A DNA stretch of 64,000 bases from Alicyclobacillus fructus (GCF_017329605.1 NZ_JAFMTY010000020.1:1-64000); one strand, 5' to 3'; numbered from the stretch's first letter, positions 38,149 through 44,635 are shown. Translations and numbers: made by a program. Notes: generated from the letters alone by a model not told the origin.

Positions 38149-39537
38149 GTGGACGTGGGAGTTGGAGGCGCGCTGAAACGATTGTTGACCGTCGACGACA
38201 CGGTTTTGAACGACGACTTCTCGTTGTCCAGCGACGACGAGGATCCCGGCGCAGACACGTACGGCGACGAGCCAGAGGCCGAAGAAATCAACTTTACGAC
38301 AGCGGAAAATAAGATGGACACGGCCAAAAAGCCCGTCTCCATGCGCTCATTCCTGCGCCGCGCGGGGCGCGAGTACGAGGAAGCCGTCCAGAAGGCCCAC
38401 GCCGGTCAGCAGGACAGGATCGAGCTCGATCTCGACGACATGAAGCGCCGCCTTTCCCGCTTCTTTCATTTGCCACAGAACAAGGACATCGTGGTCCGCG
38501 ACTTCTCCGTGGGCGTCGAAGGCCGCGCGCCCTGGCGAGGCATGGTCGTGTACGTGGACGGACTGGTGGACAAGAACGTCATCAACTGGGCCATTCTCGA
38601 GCCTCTGATGGTCTGGTCGCATCTGGCGGACGATCCGAAGCGAACCCTGACCTATGTCGTCGAACACCTCGTCCCTGGCCATCAGACCCAGCTCATCGAA
38701 AAGTGGTCCGAGGTGGTGTTCAACGTTCTCGCCGGATCGACCGTGGTGTTCCTGGACCGGTGCGATGCTGCGCTCGTGATCGAGTCGAAAGGCTGGGAGC
38801 ACCGCAGCGTGGCCACGCCGAAGATGGAAAACGTGGTCCGCGGATCGCAGGATGCCTTCACCGAAAACTTTCGCACCAACACAGGCCTTGTGCGCATGCG
38901 CCTGCGTTCGGAGCACCTGGTCACCGAGATCCACGCGGTCGGAAACCTGGCGAAGACGGACGTCGCCATCATGTACATGCACGGCGTCACCAATCCGAAG
39001 CTTGTCAAGGAAGTGCGCCGGCGAATTGCGGCCATCGACGTCGATTACGTGCTTGACGCCGGGATGTTGGAGCAGTTCATCGAAGACCGGCCCAGCATGA
39101 TGATTCCGCAAGTGCTCGTGACGGAACGCCCGGATCGCGTGGCCGCGATGCTGGCGGAGGGCTACGTCGCCATCTTTGTGGGGCACAGTCCCGTGGCCAT
39201 CATCGTGCCGGTGGTGTTGTGGTCCCTCATGCACACGTCGGAAGACACCAATCTGCGCATCATTCCGGGCACTTTCATCCGAACCATTCGCTGGGTGGCG
39301 CTCCTCACCGCTCTGTTGTTGCCGGGTCTGTACATCGCGGTGACGAACTACCACTCGGAGATGTTGCCGACCGACCTCATGCTGGCCATCGCCGGAAGTC
39401 GCGAGCAAGTGCCGTTTCCAGTCGTGGTCGAGGTGCTGCTAATGGAATTCGCCATCGAGTTAATCCGTGAGGCGGGCATTCGGATCCCATCAGTAATAGG
39501 ACCAACGATTGGCATCGTCGGTATAGGAGTTAACTAA
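38149..39537 (+). CDS. GerA-family spore germination protein, interrupted by the prophage
   Basis: 462 aa. It has an acidic N-terminus, the soluble GerA domain (DIVVRDFSVG, VVYVDGLVDKNVIN, GSTVVFLDRCDAALVI, MYMHGVTNPKLVKEVRRRI), then TM helices (about 345-365, 385-405 and 425-445). The protein stops at GPTIGIVG plus IGVN. Family members continue here with GALVxGxAAV and further helices, so roughly 80-90 residues are missing. Prophage genes begin immediately after, which means the gene is split by insertion. The GTG start follows GGGAGGTTG. Unless the element excises, the receptor subunit should be non-functional. Confidence 0.88.
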   Translation: MDVGVGGALKRLLTVDDTVLNDDFSLSSDDEDPGADTYGDEPEAEEINFTTAENKMDTAKKPVSMRSFLRRAGREYEEAVQKAHAGQQDRIELDLDDMKRRLSRFFHLPQNKDIVVRDFSVGVEGRAPWRGMVVYVDGLVDKNVINWAILEPLMVWSHLADDPKRTLTYVVEHLVPGHQTQLIEKWSEVVFNVLAGSTVVFLDRCDAALVIESKGWEHRSVATPKMENVVRGSQDAFTENFRTNTGLVRMRLRSEHLVTEIHAVGNLAKTDVAIMYMHGVTNPKLVKEVRRRIAAIDVDYVLDAGMLEQFIEDRPSMMIPQVLVTERPDRVAAMLAEGYVAIFVGHSPVAIIVPVVLWSLMHTSEDTNLRIIPGTFIRTIRWVALLTALLLPGLYIAVTNYHSEMLPTDLMLAIAGSREQVPFPVVVEVLLMEFAIELIREAGIRIPSVIGPTIGIVGIGVN

Positions 39538-39538
39538 A

Positions 39539-39574
39539 GACCCCCGTCGCGAAACCTGACATAGCACGGGGGTC
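39539..39574 (-). terminator. inverted repeat ending the immunity operon
   Basis: Perfect 9-bp arms (39539-39547 / 39566-39574) with an 18-base loop, at the stop codon of the ImmA gene. Read on the minus strand it is followed by TCTTT. Because it abuts the chromosome junction, it could also be part of the attachment site. Confidence 0.55.
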
Positions 39575-40034
39575 AAATGTATTCTTCCGTGATTTCGCAA
39601 ATGATCTGAGCAAGACGTTGGCTGTCCTTATACTTCGTTGCTTCGTGAAGGAGGTCCCGAAACCACGAAACATTCATGATATGAGGCCCGCGGTCTCCGC
39701 ATAGCAGAAGTGACGCAAACAAATTTGCCTCGCGTTCAAATTTATCGTTGCGAATGACATCAGAACGATCCACGTGAAATCCGTTTATCGAGTGCTTTAG
39801 CCGATCGTGACCAAGCTCATGCGCACAAATGAAGCGTTGCCAGAATGCTGATATTTCGGAGTTGATGATTATGTAGCGGCTTCTTGATGCTTTTGTAAAA
39901 ATCCCTCTTACATGTTCCGACATAGGCTTCTTCCAAACAGTGATGTTGAGTCGTTCGCACAAAACGAAAGGGTCGCGGGTACGATGCCGCCGAATCAGTC
40001 GACTTACCACGTCGTGAATTGCATTGGAGTCCAT
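39573..40034 (-). CDS. ImmA/IrrE-type metallopeptidase
   Basis: 153 aa with the zinc-protease motif HELGH (in ICAHELGHDRLKH) and a following EREANLFASLLL segment that supplies the third ligand. Proteins of this type cleave their cognate phage or ICE repressor after DNA damage, as ImmA does to ImmR in ICEBs1. The repressor gene lies directly upstream on the same strand. The ATG at 40034 follows GGGGTGG; a GTG at 40055 is an alternative. Confidence 0.87.
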   Translation of the reverse strand: MDSNAIHDVVSRLIRRHRTRDPFVLCERLNITVWKKPMSEHVRGIFTKASRSRYIIINSEISAFWQRFICAHELGHDRLKHSINGFHVDRSDVIRNDKFEREANLFASLLLCGDRGPHIMNVSWFRDLLHEATKYKDSQRLAQIICEITEEYI

Positions 40035-40061
40035 GGTTACCACCCCGCAACCCACTGCTTG

Positions 40062-40673
40062 CTATTCTTTCTTTCGACGATTTCTCCTCTTGGCATCACG
40101 AAATACTGCAGCCAAAATTTCTTTGATTCGTTCTTTGTCATCGTCATCCAGTGGTTGACCCTCAAACATTACATCAGATTCATCCAGAAAGCGTATCAGA
40201 TCTTTGGGCTGATACCAAGCATTATATGGCCCAGGGTCGTGAGGGTCGTTTGTATCACCCACGAGATAGGCGGAGGTCACATCTAATAATTCCGCCAGTC
40301 GATTCAATGTAGCGACTCCAGGATAACGAAGTGGATTTTCTTCGAGGCCGCTTAAATACGCCTCGGAAAGCTTGAGTCTTTCGGCAAGTTCTCTGATCTC
40401 CAAGCCTTTCTTGATACGTGATTCCTTCAAACGTCTGGCGAACACCTCAATTTTAGAACCTTCTTGCGGGGACGGCTGATCGGTCAAACCAAGAAGATAG
40501 TCCGTGCTCACGCGGAAGAAATCCGCGAGCTTTCGCACTGTATCGAAATCCGGGCGCCGCCTGCCCTTTTCGTAATGTGAGACAGCAGCTCGGGTCAAAC
40601 CAACAGCTTCTGCAAGCTGATCTTGACTTAGACCATGCTCAACGCGCAGCCGTTCCAGCCGTTCTCCCAACAC
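40062..40673 (-). CDS. prophage repressor with two XRE helix-turn-helix domains
   Basis: 203 aa. Domain 1 (about 3-62: LRVEHGLSQDQLAEAVGLTRAAVSHYEKG in part SQDQLAEAVGLTRAAVSHYE) and domain 2 (about 79-140: IRELAERLKLSEAYLSGLEE) are both HTH_3-like. A charged C-terminal tail (DDDDKERIKEILAAVF) is probably where ImmA acts. Two DNA-binding domains in one chain is unusual for a CI-type repressor. It is divergent from a Cro-like gene across four palindromic operators. Confidence 0.88.
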   Translation of the reverse strand: MLGERLERLRVEHGLSQDQLAEAVGLTRAAVSHYEKGRRRPDFDTVRKLADFFRVSTDYLLGLTDQPSPQEGSKIEVFARRLKESRIKKGLEIRELAERLKLSEAYLSGLEENPLRYPGVATLNRLAELLDVTSAYLVGDTNDPHDPGPYNAWYQPKDLIRFLDESDVMFEGQPLDDDDKERIKEILAAVFRDAKRRNRRKKE

Positions 40674-40698
40674 GTCCGATTGGCACCTCCTGAAGCGA

Positions 40699-40804
40699 AG
40701 TATACAAAATGTATCATCGTCACATTGATACTTTTCGTATCTGCGCTATTGACAACGATACATTTCGTATCTACAATGAAGACAAGTTCGATACGGAATG
40801 TATC
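40699..40804. promoter_or_regulatory. switch 1: four GATAC-N5-GTATC operators and two promoters
   Basis: Four 15-bp sites: 40701-40715 (first base T), 40727-40741, 40757-40771 and 40790-40804. The rightward promoter is TTGACA (40749-40754), 17 bp, TACAAT (40772-40777), with site 3 filling its spacer and site 4 just downstream. On the minus strand TATACT (40699-40704) overlaps site 1, and site 2 covers its -35 region. This is the layout of a CI/Cro-type lysogeny switch. Confidence 0.85.
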
Positions 40805-40856
40805 TGTAAGTATGAGGATATTATTCGTGGAAAATGATGTAGGAAGGTGGTGTTGC

Positions 40857-41138
40857 ATGAGAACCGCGATGCGGCGCCGCCGAGAAGAACTCGGCTTGAC
40901 CCAAGCCGAAGCGGCAGCGAGGGCCGGAATGAAGCGTCAAAACTGGGCTCATATCGAACGAGGCAGACATGAGCCAAATTTGTCGCAAATGAAAGCCATT
41001 GCGATTGCACTCGAAACTGAGCCAACGCTCGAACTGTTCGAGAACAGCGAATCTGAAGACACGAAGGGAGGACAGCCGATTGCCAAGACGACGTCGAGAA
41101 GAGGTTGTTCACGTCACAGTAGTCGGCGAACCGGATAA
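40857..41138 (+). CDS. Cro-like XRE regulator, switch 1
   Basis: 93 aa. HTH at about 10-60 (RREELGLTQAEAAARAGMKR, QNWAHIERGRHEPNLSQ), then an acidic and basic tail. It starts after AGGAAGGTGG, downstream of the rightward promoter with operators 3 and 4. By position it is the antirepressor or first early-gene regulator. Its 3' end overlaps the next small gene by 59 bp. Confidence 0.75.
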   Translation: MRTAMRRRREELGLTQAEAAARAGMKRQNWAHIERGRHEPNLSQMKAIAIALETEPTLELFENSESEDTKGGQPIAKTTSRRGCSRHSSRRTG

Positions 41139-41271
41139 AGAGTTCCTGTTTCAGGTTTACGACATGATGACGCGACAGCTGTCAAAGCGGACGCCCACTG
41201 AGGCAGGGGTAACTTCTTCTGAAGAATTCGATGGGGCACGCGCATACAACTCGGAAGAAGCTGTGCAGTGA
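41080..41271 (+). CDS. small hypothetical prophage protein
   Basis: 63 aa starting TTG after AAGGGAGG: MPRRRREEVVHVTVVGEPDKE, then FLFQVYDMMTRQL. A basic start and an alpha/beta composition; no family recognised. Overlaps the preceding regulator gene in another frame. Confidence 0.6.
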   Translation: MPRRRREEVVHVTVVGEPDKEFLFQVYDMMTRQLSKRTPTEAGVTSSEEFDGARAYNSEEAVQ

Positions 41272-41372
41272 TCCCACCCGCCCGCCTTGGGAATGGCGGG
41301 GCGAGGCGCGGAGGTGGGGAAGGGGAGCTCACGGTTCACAGAATACAAGCGAAAAGTCGAATCTACAATATC

Positions 41373-41386
41373 TAGGAATATTCCTA
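41373..41386. promoter_or_regulatory. perfect 14-bp palindrome, possible operator
   Basis: TAGGAATATTCCTA is a perfect palindrome just upstream of an AAAGGAGGTGA ribosome site, next to a TACAAT (41364-41369). It could be an operator for the HTH gene that follows; no clear -35 is present. Confidence 0.45.
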
Positions 41387-41411
41387 AAGGAGGTGATTTG
41401 AGACGGAGACG

Positions 41412-41648
41412 ATGTGGGTTGGACAAGCCCTGCGGATGCTTCGACTCCACATGGGCGTCACACAGGACTACGTCGCGTACTGCGCAAGGACGACCCAGGC
41501 GCAGATCGCAAGGGTGGAGCTCGGTACACGGCAGCCGACGCTGTGTGTGCTGAGAGGCTACGCGCGGGCAACGGGGGATCCCGAGGCTGTGATGAGGATT
41601 TGCGAGGCGGCGATCTTTGGGACGAAAGAAGATCTCAAGAGTGCGTGA
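41412..41648 (+). CDS. XRE-like helix-turn-helix protein
   Basis: 78 aa: MWVGQALRMLRLHMGVTQDY, then VAYCARTTQAQIARVELGTRQPT, a recognisable HTH_3 core, and a helical tail. The strong AAAGGAGGTGA lies 15 bases before the ATG, a long spacing, so the true start may use an unusual codon. It is rightward, between switches 1 and 2. Confidence 0.7.
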   Translation: MWVGQALRMLRLHMGVTQDYVAYCARTTQAQIARVELGTRQPTLCVLRGYARATGDPEAVMRICEAAIFGTKEDLKSA

Positions 41649-41772
41649 TGTCAGTGGGGACTCCTCGCAAGGAATTGCCGACGAATTTCGTCGCCAATTC
41701 GAATCGAGGAAATCCGAAGTTGGGGGTGAAACACCATCGGGCAATCGGTCACCGCAGTCGGAGAGCGCGTAG
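41641..41772 (+). CDS. possible 43-aa prophage protein
   Basis: GTG-start frame (GIADEFRRQFESRKSEVGG in the middle) overlapping the end of the preceding HTH gene and stopping 3 bp before the convergent repressor gene. The composition is hydrophilic and plausible, but the ribosome site is poor. Support is weak. Confidence 0.3.
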   Translation: MRDVSGDSSQGIADEFRRQFESRKSEVGGETPSGNRSPQSESA

Positions 41773-41774
41773 TC

Positions 41775-42023
41775 CTACGGATCCCACTCGGATGAGGAGT
41801 TGCGACGCGGCGGCGTGGGGTCGTCGGTGAGGCCGACGAGATAATCAATCGAAACCTGGAAGTACTTCGCCAATTTGATGAGAACTTCAGCGTCGGGAAG
41901 GCGACCAGCTTCGTAGTTTTGAACCGCACGCACATGAAGTCCAAGCTCGCCAGCAAGTTGTTTTTGTGTAAGTCCGAATTGCTTTCGTAACGCGACGAGT
42001 CGTTCTGAAAACGTCGGCATCAT
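41775..42023 (-). CDS. XRE repressor, switch 2
   Basis: 82 aa: FSERLVALRKQFGLTQKQLA, ELGLHVRAVQNYEAGRLPDA, then a LIKLAKYFQVSIDYLVG helix and DDPTPPRRNSSS tail. It is clearly paralogous to the third repressor (42331-42582) and to domain 1 of the main repressor. It is divergent from the XRE gene at 42119 across two 20-bp operators. An in-frame ATG one codon later is equally possible. Confidence 0.82.
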   Translation of the reverse strand: MMPTFSERLVALRKQFGLTQKQLAGELGLHVRAVQNYEAGRLPDAEVLIKLAKYFQVSIDYLVGLTDDPTPPRRNSSSEWDP

Positions 42024-42035
42024 GATCACGAACCC

Positions 42036-42094
42036 TTGACACACACGATTGTGCGTGTATGATTAAGAGCAAGAACACACACGATTGTGCGTGT
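42036..42094. promoter_or_regulatory. switch 2: two 20-bp operators and rightward promoter
   Basis: Two identical near-palindromes ACACACAC-GATT-GTGCGTGT at 42039-42058 and 42075-42094, centres 36 bp apart. The promoter is TTGACA (42036-42041), 16 bp, TATGAT (42058-42063), so the first operator fills the spacer, as in switch 1, but with an unrelated sequence. Confidence 0.82.
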
Positions 42095-42118
42095 TCGACA
42101 CAAAGAAGGTGGTGAATA

Positions 42119-42325
42119 GTGCTTGGCAGCATTTTGAAGACAGCGCGCAAAGCAAAAGGAATGACGCAACAAGAGGTTGCGGACAGTGCTGGAATTCACG
42201 TTCGGACCTACCAGAACTATGAGAGCAACAAGCGCTGTCCGACGTTGGATGTTGCAGCTCGGCTGTCCGAAATCCTCGGCGTCGACGTTCGCGACCTGGC
42301 GCAACGCCAGTCGAGAAGCGCTTGA
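42119..42325 (+). CDS. Cro-like XRE regulator, switch 2
   Basis: 68 aa, an HTH_3 domain and little else: TARKAKGMTQQEVADSAGIH, VRTYQNYESNKRCPT. It starts after AAGAAGGTGGTG, downstream of the two 20-bp operators, and ends 5 bp from the converging third repressor gene. Confidence 0.8.
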   Translation: MLGSILKTARKAKGMTQQEVADSAGIHVRTYQNYESNKRCPTLDVAARLSEILGVDVRDLAQRQSRSA

Positions 42326-42330
42326 ACGGA

Positions 42331-42582
42331 CTACGAACCCGGCGCATGCGACGACGAGCTGCGCTTCGGCGGCGTCGGGTCGTCGGTGCGGCCGACGAGG
42401 TAGTCCAGGCTGACGTTGAAGAAGTCGGCGAGAGCTATCAACTGAGAAACGACGGGTTCTCGTTCGCCGCTCTCGTAATAACGGATAACTCGCTCAGACA
42501 ACTGAACTGCTGTGGCCAACTCAAGTTGGGTTAATCCGTTTTGTCTTCGGAGCATGCGCAGGCGCTCAGAAAATATCGTCAT
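42331..42582 (-). CDS. XRE repressor, switch 3
   Basis: 83 aa: FSERLRMLRRQNGLTQLELA, TAVQLSERVIRYYESGEREP, LIALADFFNVSLDYLVG, DDPTPPKRSSSS. Paralogue of the switch 2 repressor, including the DDPTPP tail, which indicates tandem duplication of the whole module. The longer minus-strand frame upstream is not used because the ATG at 42582 gives the family N-terminus. Confidence 0.82.
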   Translation of the reverse strand: MTIFSERLRMLRRQNGLTQLELATAVQLSERVIRYYESGEREPVVSQLIALADFFNVSLDYLVGRTDDPTPPKRSSSSHAPGS

Positions 42583-42598
42583 AGAATCACCGAACATC

Positions 42599-42652
42599 TT
42601 GATCGGCACATTCGTGCCGAATATAATGAAAGTCGAAAGGCACAAACGTGCC
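42599..42652. promoter_or_regulatory. switch 3: two GGCAC-N4-GTGCC operators and rightward promoter
   Basis: Operators at 42605-42618 (extended palindrome 42603-42620) and 42639-42652, centres 34 bp apart. The promoter is TTGATC (42599-42604), 17 bp, TATAAT (42622-42627). The first operator lies in the spacer and the second downstream of the start point, as in switches 1 and 2. Confidence 0.83.
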
Positions 42653-42673
42653 GAATATGCGAGGTGGTGATCG

Positions 42674-42892
42674 ATGCGGCACCTGCTTCGGCAAGCTCGA
42701 TTGGAACGAGGATGGACCCAAGCCGAAGCGGCGCGCAGGCTGAACATGAGTGAACGAGAATATCGGCATCTGGAACTTGGCACTCGGAAGCCGAGTCTCG
42801 ACAACCTTCGAAGCATTCACAGGGTGTTTGGGATTCCCTATGAACAGCTTGTCGAGGGAGTGTTTGGTGACAATACGCGCTGCGCACCTTGA
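42674..42892 (+). CDS. Cro-like XRE regulator, switch 3
   Basis: 72 aa: LRQARLERGWTQAEAARRLN, MSEREYRHLELGTRKPSLDN, then a short helical end. It starts after GCGAGGTGGTG, downstream of the two GGCAC operators, and ends 4 bp from the next convergent gene. Confidence 0.8.
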   Translation: MRHLLRQARLERGWTQAEAARRLNMSEREYRHLELGTRKPSLDNLRSIHRVFGIPYEQLVEGVFGDNTRCAP

Positions 42893-42896
42893 CAAC

Positions 42897-43247
42897 TCAA
42901 TCCGCAAACGGATCGTCATCCTCCGGCCGCGGGTCCACCCACTGACCACGAGGATACGGTCGAAACTCCTCGGGCAGGTCGCTCCAACGCAGCACCGAAA
43001 GTGACCAACGACGCTCGGTGTCTCGGAGAACCAGCATCGTGGGTGAGACCTCGACGAGCATGGCGGACTCGACGAAGAACGCGCCGCCGTCCAGCGCGAT
43101 GAGGCCGCCTTCGTCGCGGCGACTGACACGGTGGAGCACGGTGTCGATGATTAAAGACGACCGACCCGGAAGCATGACGGTCATGCGGACGGGCACCCCG
43201 ACAAAGCGTTCGATGATCTCGTCGGCGCGGTCGCGGGTTTCGGGCAA
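42897..43247 (-). CDS. hypothetical prophage protein
   Basis: 116 aa with a beta-rich composition (VPVRMTVMLPGRSSLIIDTV, in part RMTVMLPGRSSLII; LIALDGGAFFVESAM) and an acidic end (RPEDDDPFAD). No family recognised. The TTG at 43247 sits 8 bases after AAGGAG; a GTG at 43256 overlaps that site and is less likely. The start region is duplicated at 43608-43632. Confidence 0.6.
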   Translation of the reverse strand: MPETRDRADEIIERFVGVPVRMTVMLPGRSSLIIDTVLHRVSRRDEGGLIALDGGAFFVESAMLVEVSPTMLVLRDTERRWSLSVLRWSDLPEEFRPYPRGQWVDPRPEDDDPFAD

Positions 43248-43260
43248 GGGGATCACTCCT
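43236..43260. repeat. 25-bp direct repeat, copy A
   Basis: GGTTTCGGGCAAGGGGATCA plus CTCCT is repeated exactly at 43608-43632, 372 bp away. On the minus strand it contains the ribosome site and first codons of the 116-aa gene. The DNA between the copies looks inserted. Confidence 0.9.
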
Positions 43261-43278
43261 TACAAAAGGATGATACTC

Positions 43279-43452
43279 ATGCTTACACAAGATTCCGGAG
43301 TTGAAGATTTAATCATGGTCTACGAAGACGCCATCCAAACCCTGAGCAAATATGCGGAATTCCCTTTGGTTCGGGAAATGATCCGCACGATCAGGTTTGC
43401 GGTGCTTTGCATGAGGCATCCGGATAGGGTTCAGAACCTTTCCAGCGAGTGA
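43279..43452 (+). CDS. small hypothetical protein inside the duplicated segment
   Basis: 57 aa: MLTQDSGVEDLIMVYEDAIQ, TLSKYAEFPLVREMIRTIRF, AVLCMRHPDRVQNLSSE; a helical, protein-like sequence. It starts after AAAGGATGA. A hairpin with T-run at 43573 could end its transcript. It lies wholly between the two 25-bp direct repeats, so it probably arrived with that insertion. Confidence 0.55.
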   Translation: MLTQDSGVEDLIMVYEDAIQTLSKYAEFPLVREMIRTIRFAVLCMRHPDRVQNLSSE

Positions 43453-43572
43453 CGAACAAATTCCAGTGTTCACCGCGAATTATGAAGTGAACCGGAGACG
43501 ACGAGACGAGCTGAGACTTTGGTATGAACAAAACGCCCTTGTCCAACTGAAATGCGAACCGGTTGTCCAACG

Positions 43573-43594
43573 AAACGAGAAAATATCTCGTTTT
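43573..43594 (+). terminator. probable terminator
   Basis: Perfect 8-bp stem (43573-43580 / 43586-43593) with AAATA loop and TTTT at its foot. It fits the end of the transcript carrying the 57-aa gene and argues against the 83-codon frame that runs across it. Confidence 0.6.
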
Positions 43595-43607
43595 CAGGTT
43601 GGTCGCT

Positions 43608-43632
43608 GGTTTCGGGCAAGGGGATCACTCCT
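43608..43632. repeat. 25-bp direct repeat, copy B
   Basis: Exact copy of 43236-43260. On the minus strand it directly follows and includes the stop codon of the ribbon-helix-helix gene. Confidence 0.9.
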
Positions 43633-43804
43633 CCGACTGAAGTTGAATCTCGCCGTGTTCTTCTTCGTATCGGCGGATGAACTCTTCAATGACGTATTCG
43701 ATTTGCATTGCGATTGAACGCTTGGAGCGTTCCGCTATCACGCGGATCTTCTCAAAGTTATCTTCGTTCAACCGCAAGGTGAACTGACGTTTATCCGTGG
43801 CCAT
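43625..43804 (-). CDS. Arc-like ribbon-helix-helix DNA-binding protein
   Basis: 59 aa: MATDKRQFTLRLNEDNFEKI, RVIAERSKRSIAMQIEYVIE, EFIRRYEEEHGEIQLQSEE. The N-terminal beta strand (QFTLRLN) followed by two helices is the Arc/CopG fold. It starts after GAGGGATCC. It is divergent from a second ribbon-helix-helix gene, forming a fourth regulator pair in the immunity zone. Confidence 0.82.
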   Translation of the reverse strand: MATDKRQFTLRLNEDNFEKIRVIAERSKRSIAMQIEYVIEEFIRRYEEEHGEIQLQSEE

Positions 43805-43876
43805 GAGGATCCCTCGACATCACAATGAAGTCATTTTGATGTTACACAAAACGAGGCACAAATTGAATGAGTCATA

Positions 43877-43939
43877 TTGACATCAAGGTGAATTCACCAT
43901 ATACTGAAGCTGTCGGAGGTGAAATCAAAGTGAATTCAC
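43877..43939. promoter_or_regulatory. switch 4: consensus promoter with GTGAATTCAC operators
   Basis: TTGACA (43877-43882), 17 bp, TATACT (43900-43905), a near-ideal promoter. The perfect palindrome GGTGAATTCACC (43887-43898) fills the spacer and GTGAATTCAC recurs at 43930-43939, overlapping the start codon of the downstream gene, 42 bp apart. Confidence 0.82.
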
Positions 43940-44121
43940 CCGAGCGGGTACAAGTAACGGTACGCATTAGCAAGAATCTCGATGAAGCGTTAGCGATGCA
44001 AGCGAAAAAGCTCGGGGTTACGAAGAATGCGTACATTGCAATGGTTCTGTCGAGAGTTCCGGAAATCCAGGAGTCCATGAAGTCCATGAAAGGAACGGTG
44101 GAACATGAGCACACGGCCTGA
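43930..44121 (+). CDS. ribbon-helix-helix DNA-binding protein, autoregulator
   Basis: 63 aa: RVQVTVRISKNLDEALAMQA, KKLGVTKNAYIAMVLSRV, a clear RHH fold (strand VQVTVRI, then two helices). The GTG at 43930 is 10 bases after GGAGGTGA and lies downstream of the promoter. The ATG at 43867 lies upstream of the -35 and cannot be the start of that transcript. It probably binds the GTGAATTCAC sites. Confidence 0.8.
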   Translation: MNSPERVQVTVRISKNLDEALAMQAKKLGVTKNAYIAMVLSRVPEIQESMKSMKGTVEHEHTA

Positions 44122-44275
44122 ATGGACAGCAGCGATGATTGCCGACCTGACGACCGTGATAAACGCTATGGAACAATACAACGCGAAGTACAACGATCCA
44201 GCAGTTGATCAGGCGATTCGGACGCTTGGATGGAACGTGAAGCAGTTGAAGGAGGTTGAGTGGCATGCAGTATGA
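44105..44275 (+). CDS. small hypothetical prophage protein
   Basis: 56 aa: MSTRPEWTAAMIADLTTVIN, AMEQYNAKYNDPAVDQAIRT. Helical. It overlaps the end of the RHH gene by 17 bp and the start of the next gene by 11 bp, the packing typical of a phage early operon. No family recognised. Confidence 0.6.
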   Translation: MSTRPEWTAAMIADLTTVINAMEQYNAKYNDPAVDQAIRTLGWNVKQLKEVEWHAV

Positions 44276-44381
44276 GGACATCATCTCCAAGTTGTGCGAC
44301 GCCGACCGGAACGACCCTGACCGCGCGCGATACACGGTGGCGGATCTCGAAGCGTTGTGCGAGGAGGTTGAGGTGGCATGA
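44265..44381 (+). CDS. 38-aa hypothetical prophage protein
   Basis: MQYEDIISKLCDADRNDPDR, ARYTVADLEALCEEVEVA. The ATG follows AAGGAGGTTGAG and the stop overlaps the next start (ATGA). Gene packing supports a real short gene. Confidence 0.55.
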   Translation: MQYEDIISKLCDADRNDPDRARYTVADLEALCEEVEVA

Positions 44382-44635
44382 GCGAACTTGCAGGGCTTGG
44401 CTATGACACGTGGAAGCTGATGACTCCCGAAGAAGACGCGGCGCTTTGGGGACTCGGCGAAGACGAAAACGAATGGTTCGACGAAGACGAGTTGCTGAAG
44501 TGCGAGTGCTGCGGAGACGTGATCGACGAGGAGACGGCGATTCTGGACGAGGGTTCTTGGTTCTGTCCGGGATGCTGGGAGTCGATGGAGATCATTGGGG
44601 AAGACGAAATCGAGGTGCAAAAAGAGACCGCCTGA
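44378..44635 (+). CDS. small acidic zinc-ribbon protein
   Basis: 85 aa, very acidic, with CECCGD...CPGCWE (two Cys pairs, about residues 43-46 and 63-66), a likely zinc ribbon. GAGGAGG precedes the ATG. The role in the prophage is unknown. Confidence 0.65.
   Translation: MSELAGLGYDTWKLMTPEEDAALWGLGEDENEWFDEDELLKCECCGDVIDEETAILDEGSWFCPGCWESMEIIGEDEIEVQKETA

Noticed and set aside
43466-43717. 83-codon plus-strand frame
   Set aside because: Crosses a terminator-like hairpin, the 25-bp repeat and the well-supported minus-strand RHH gene.
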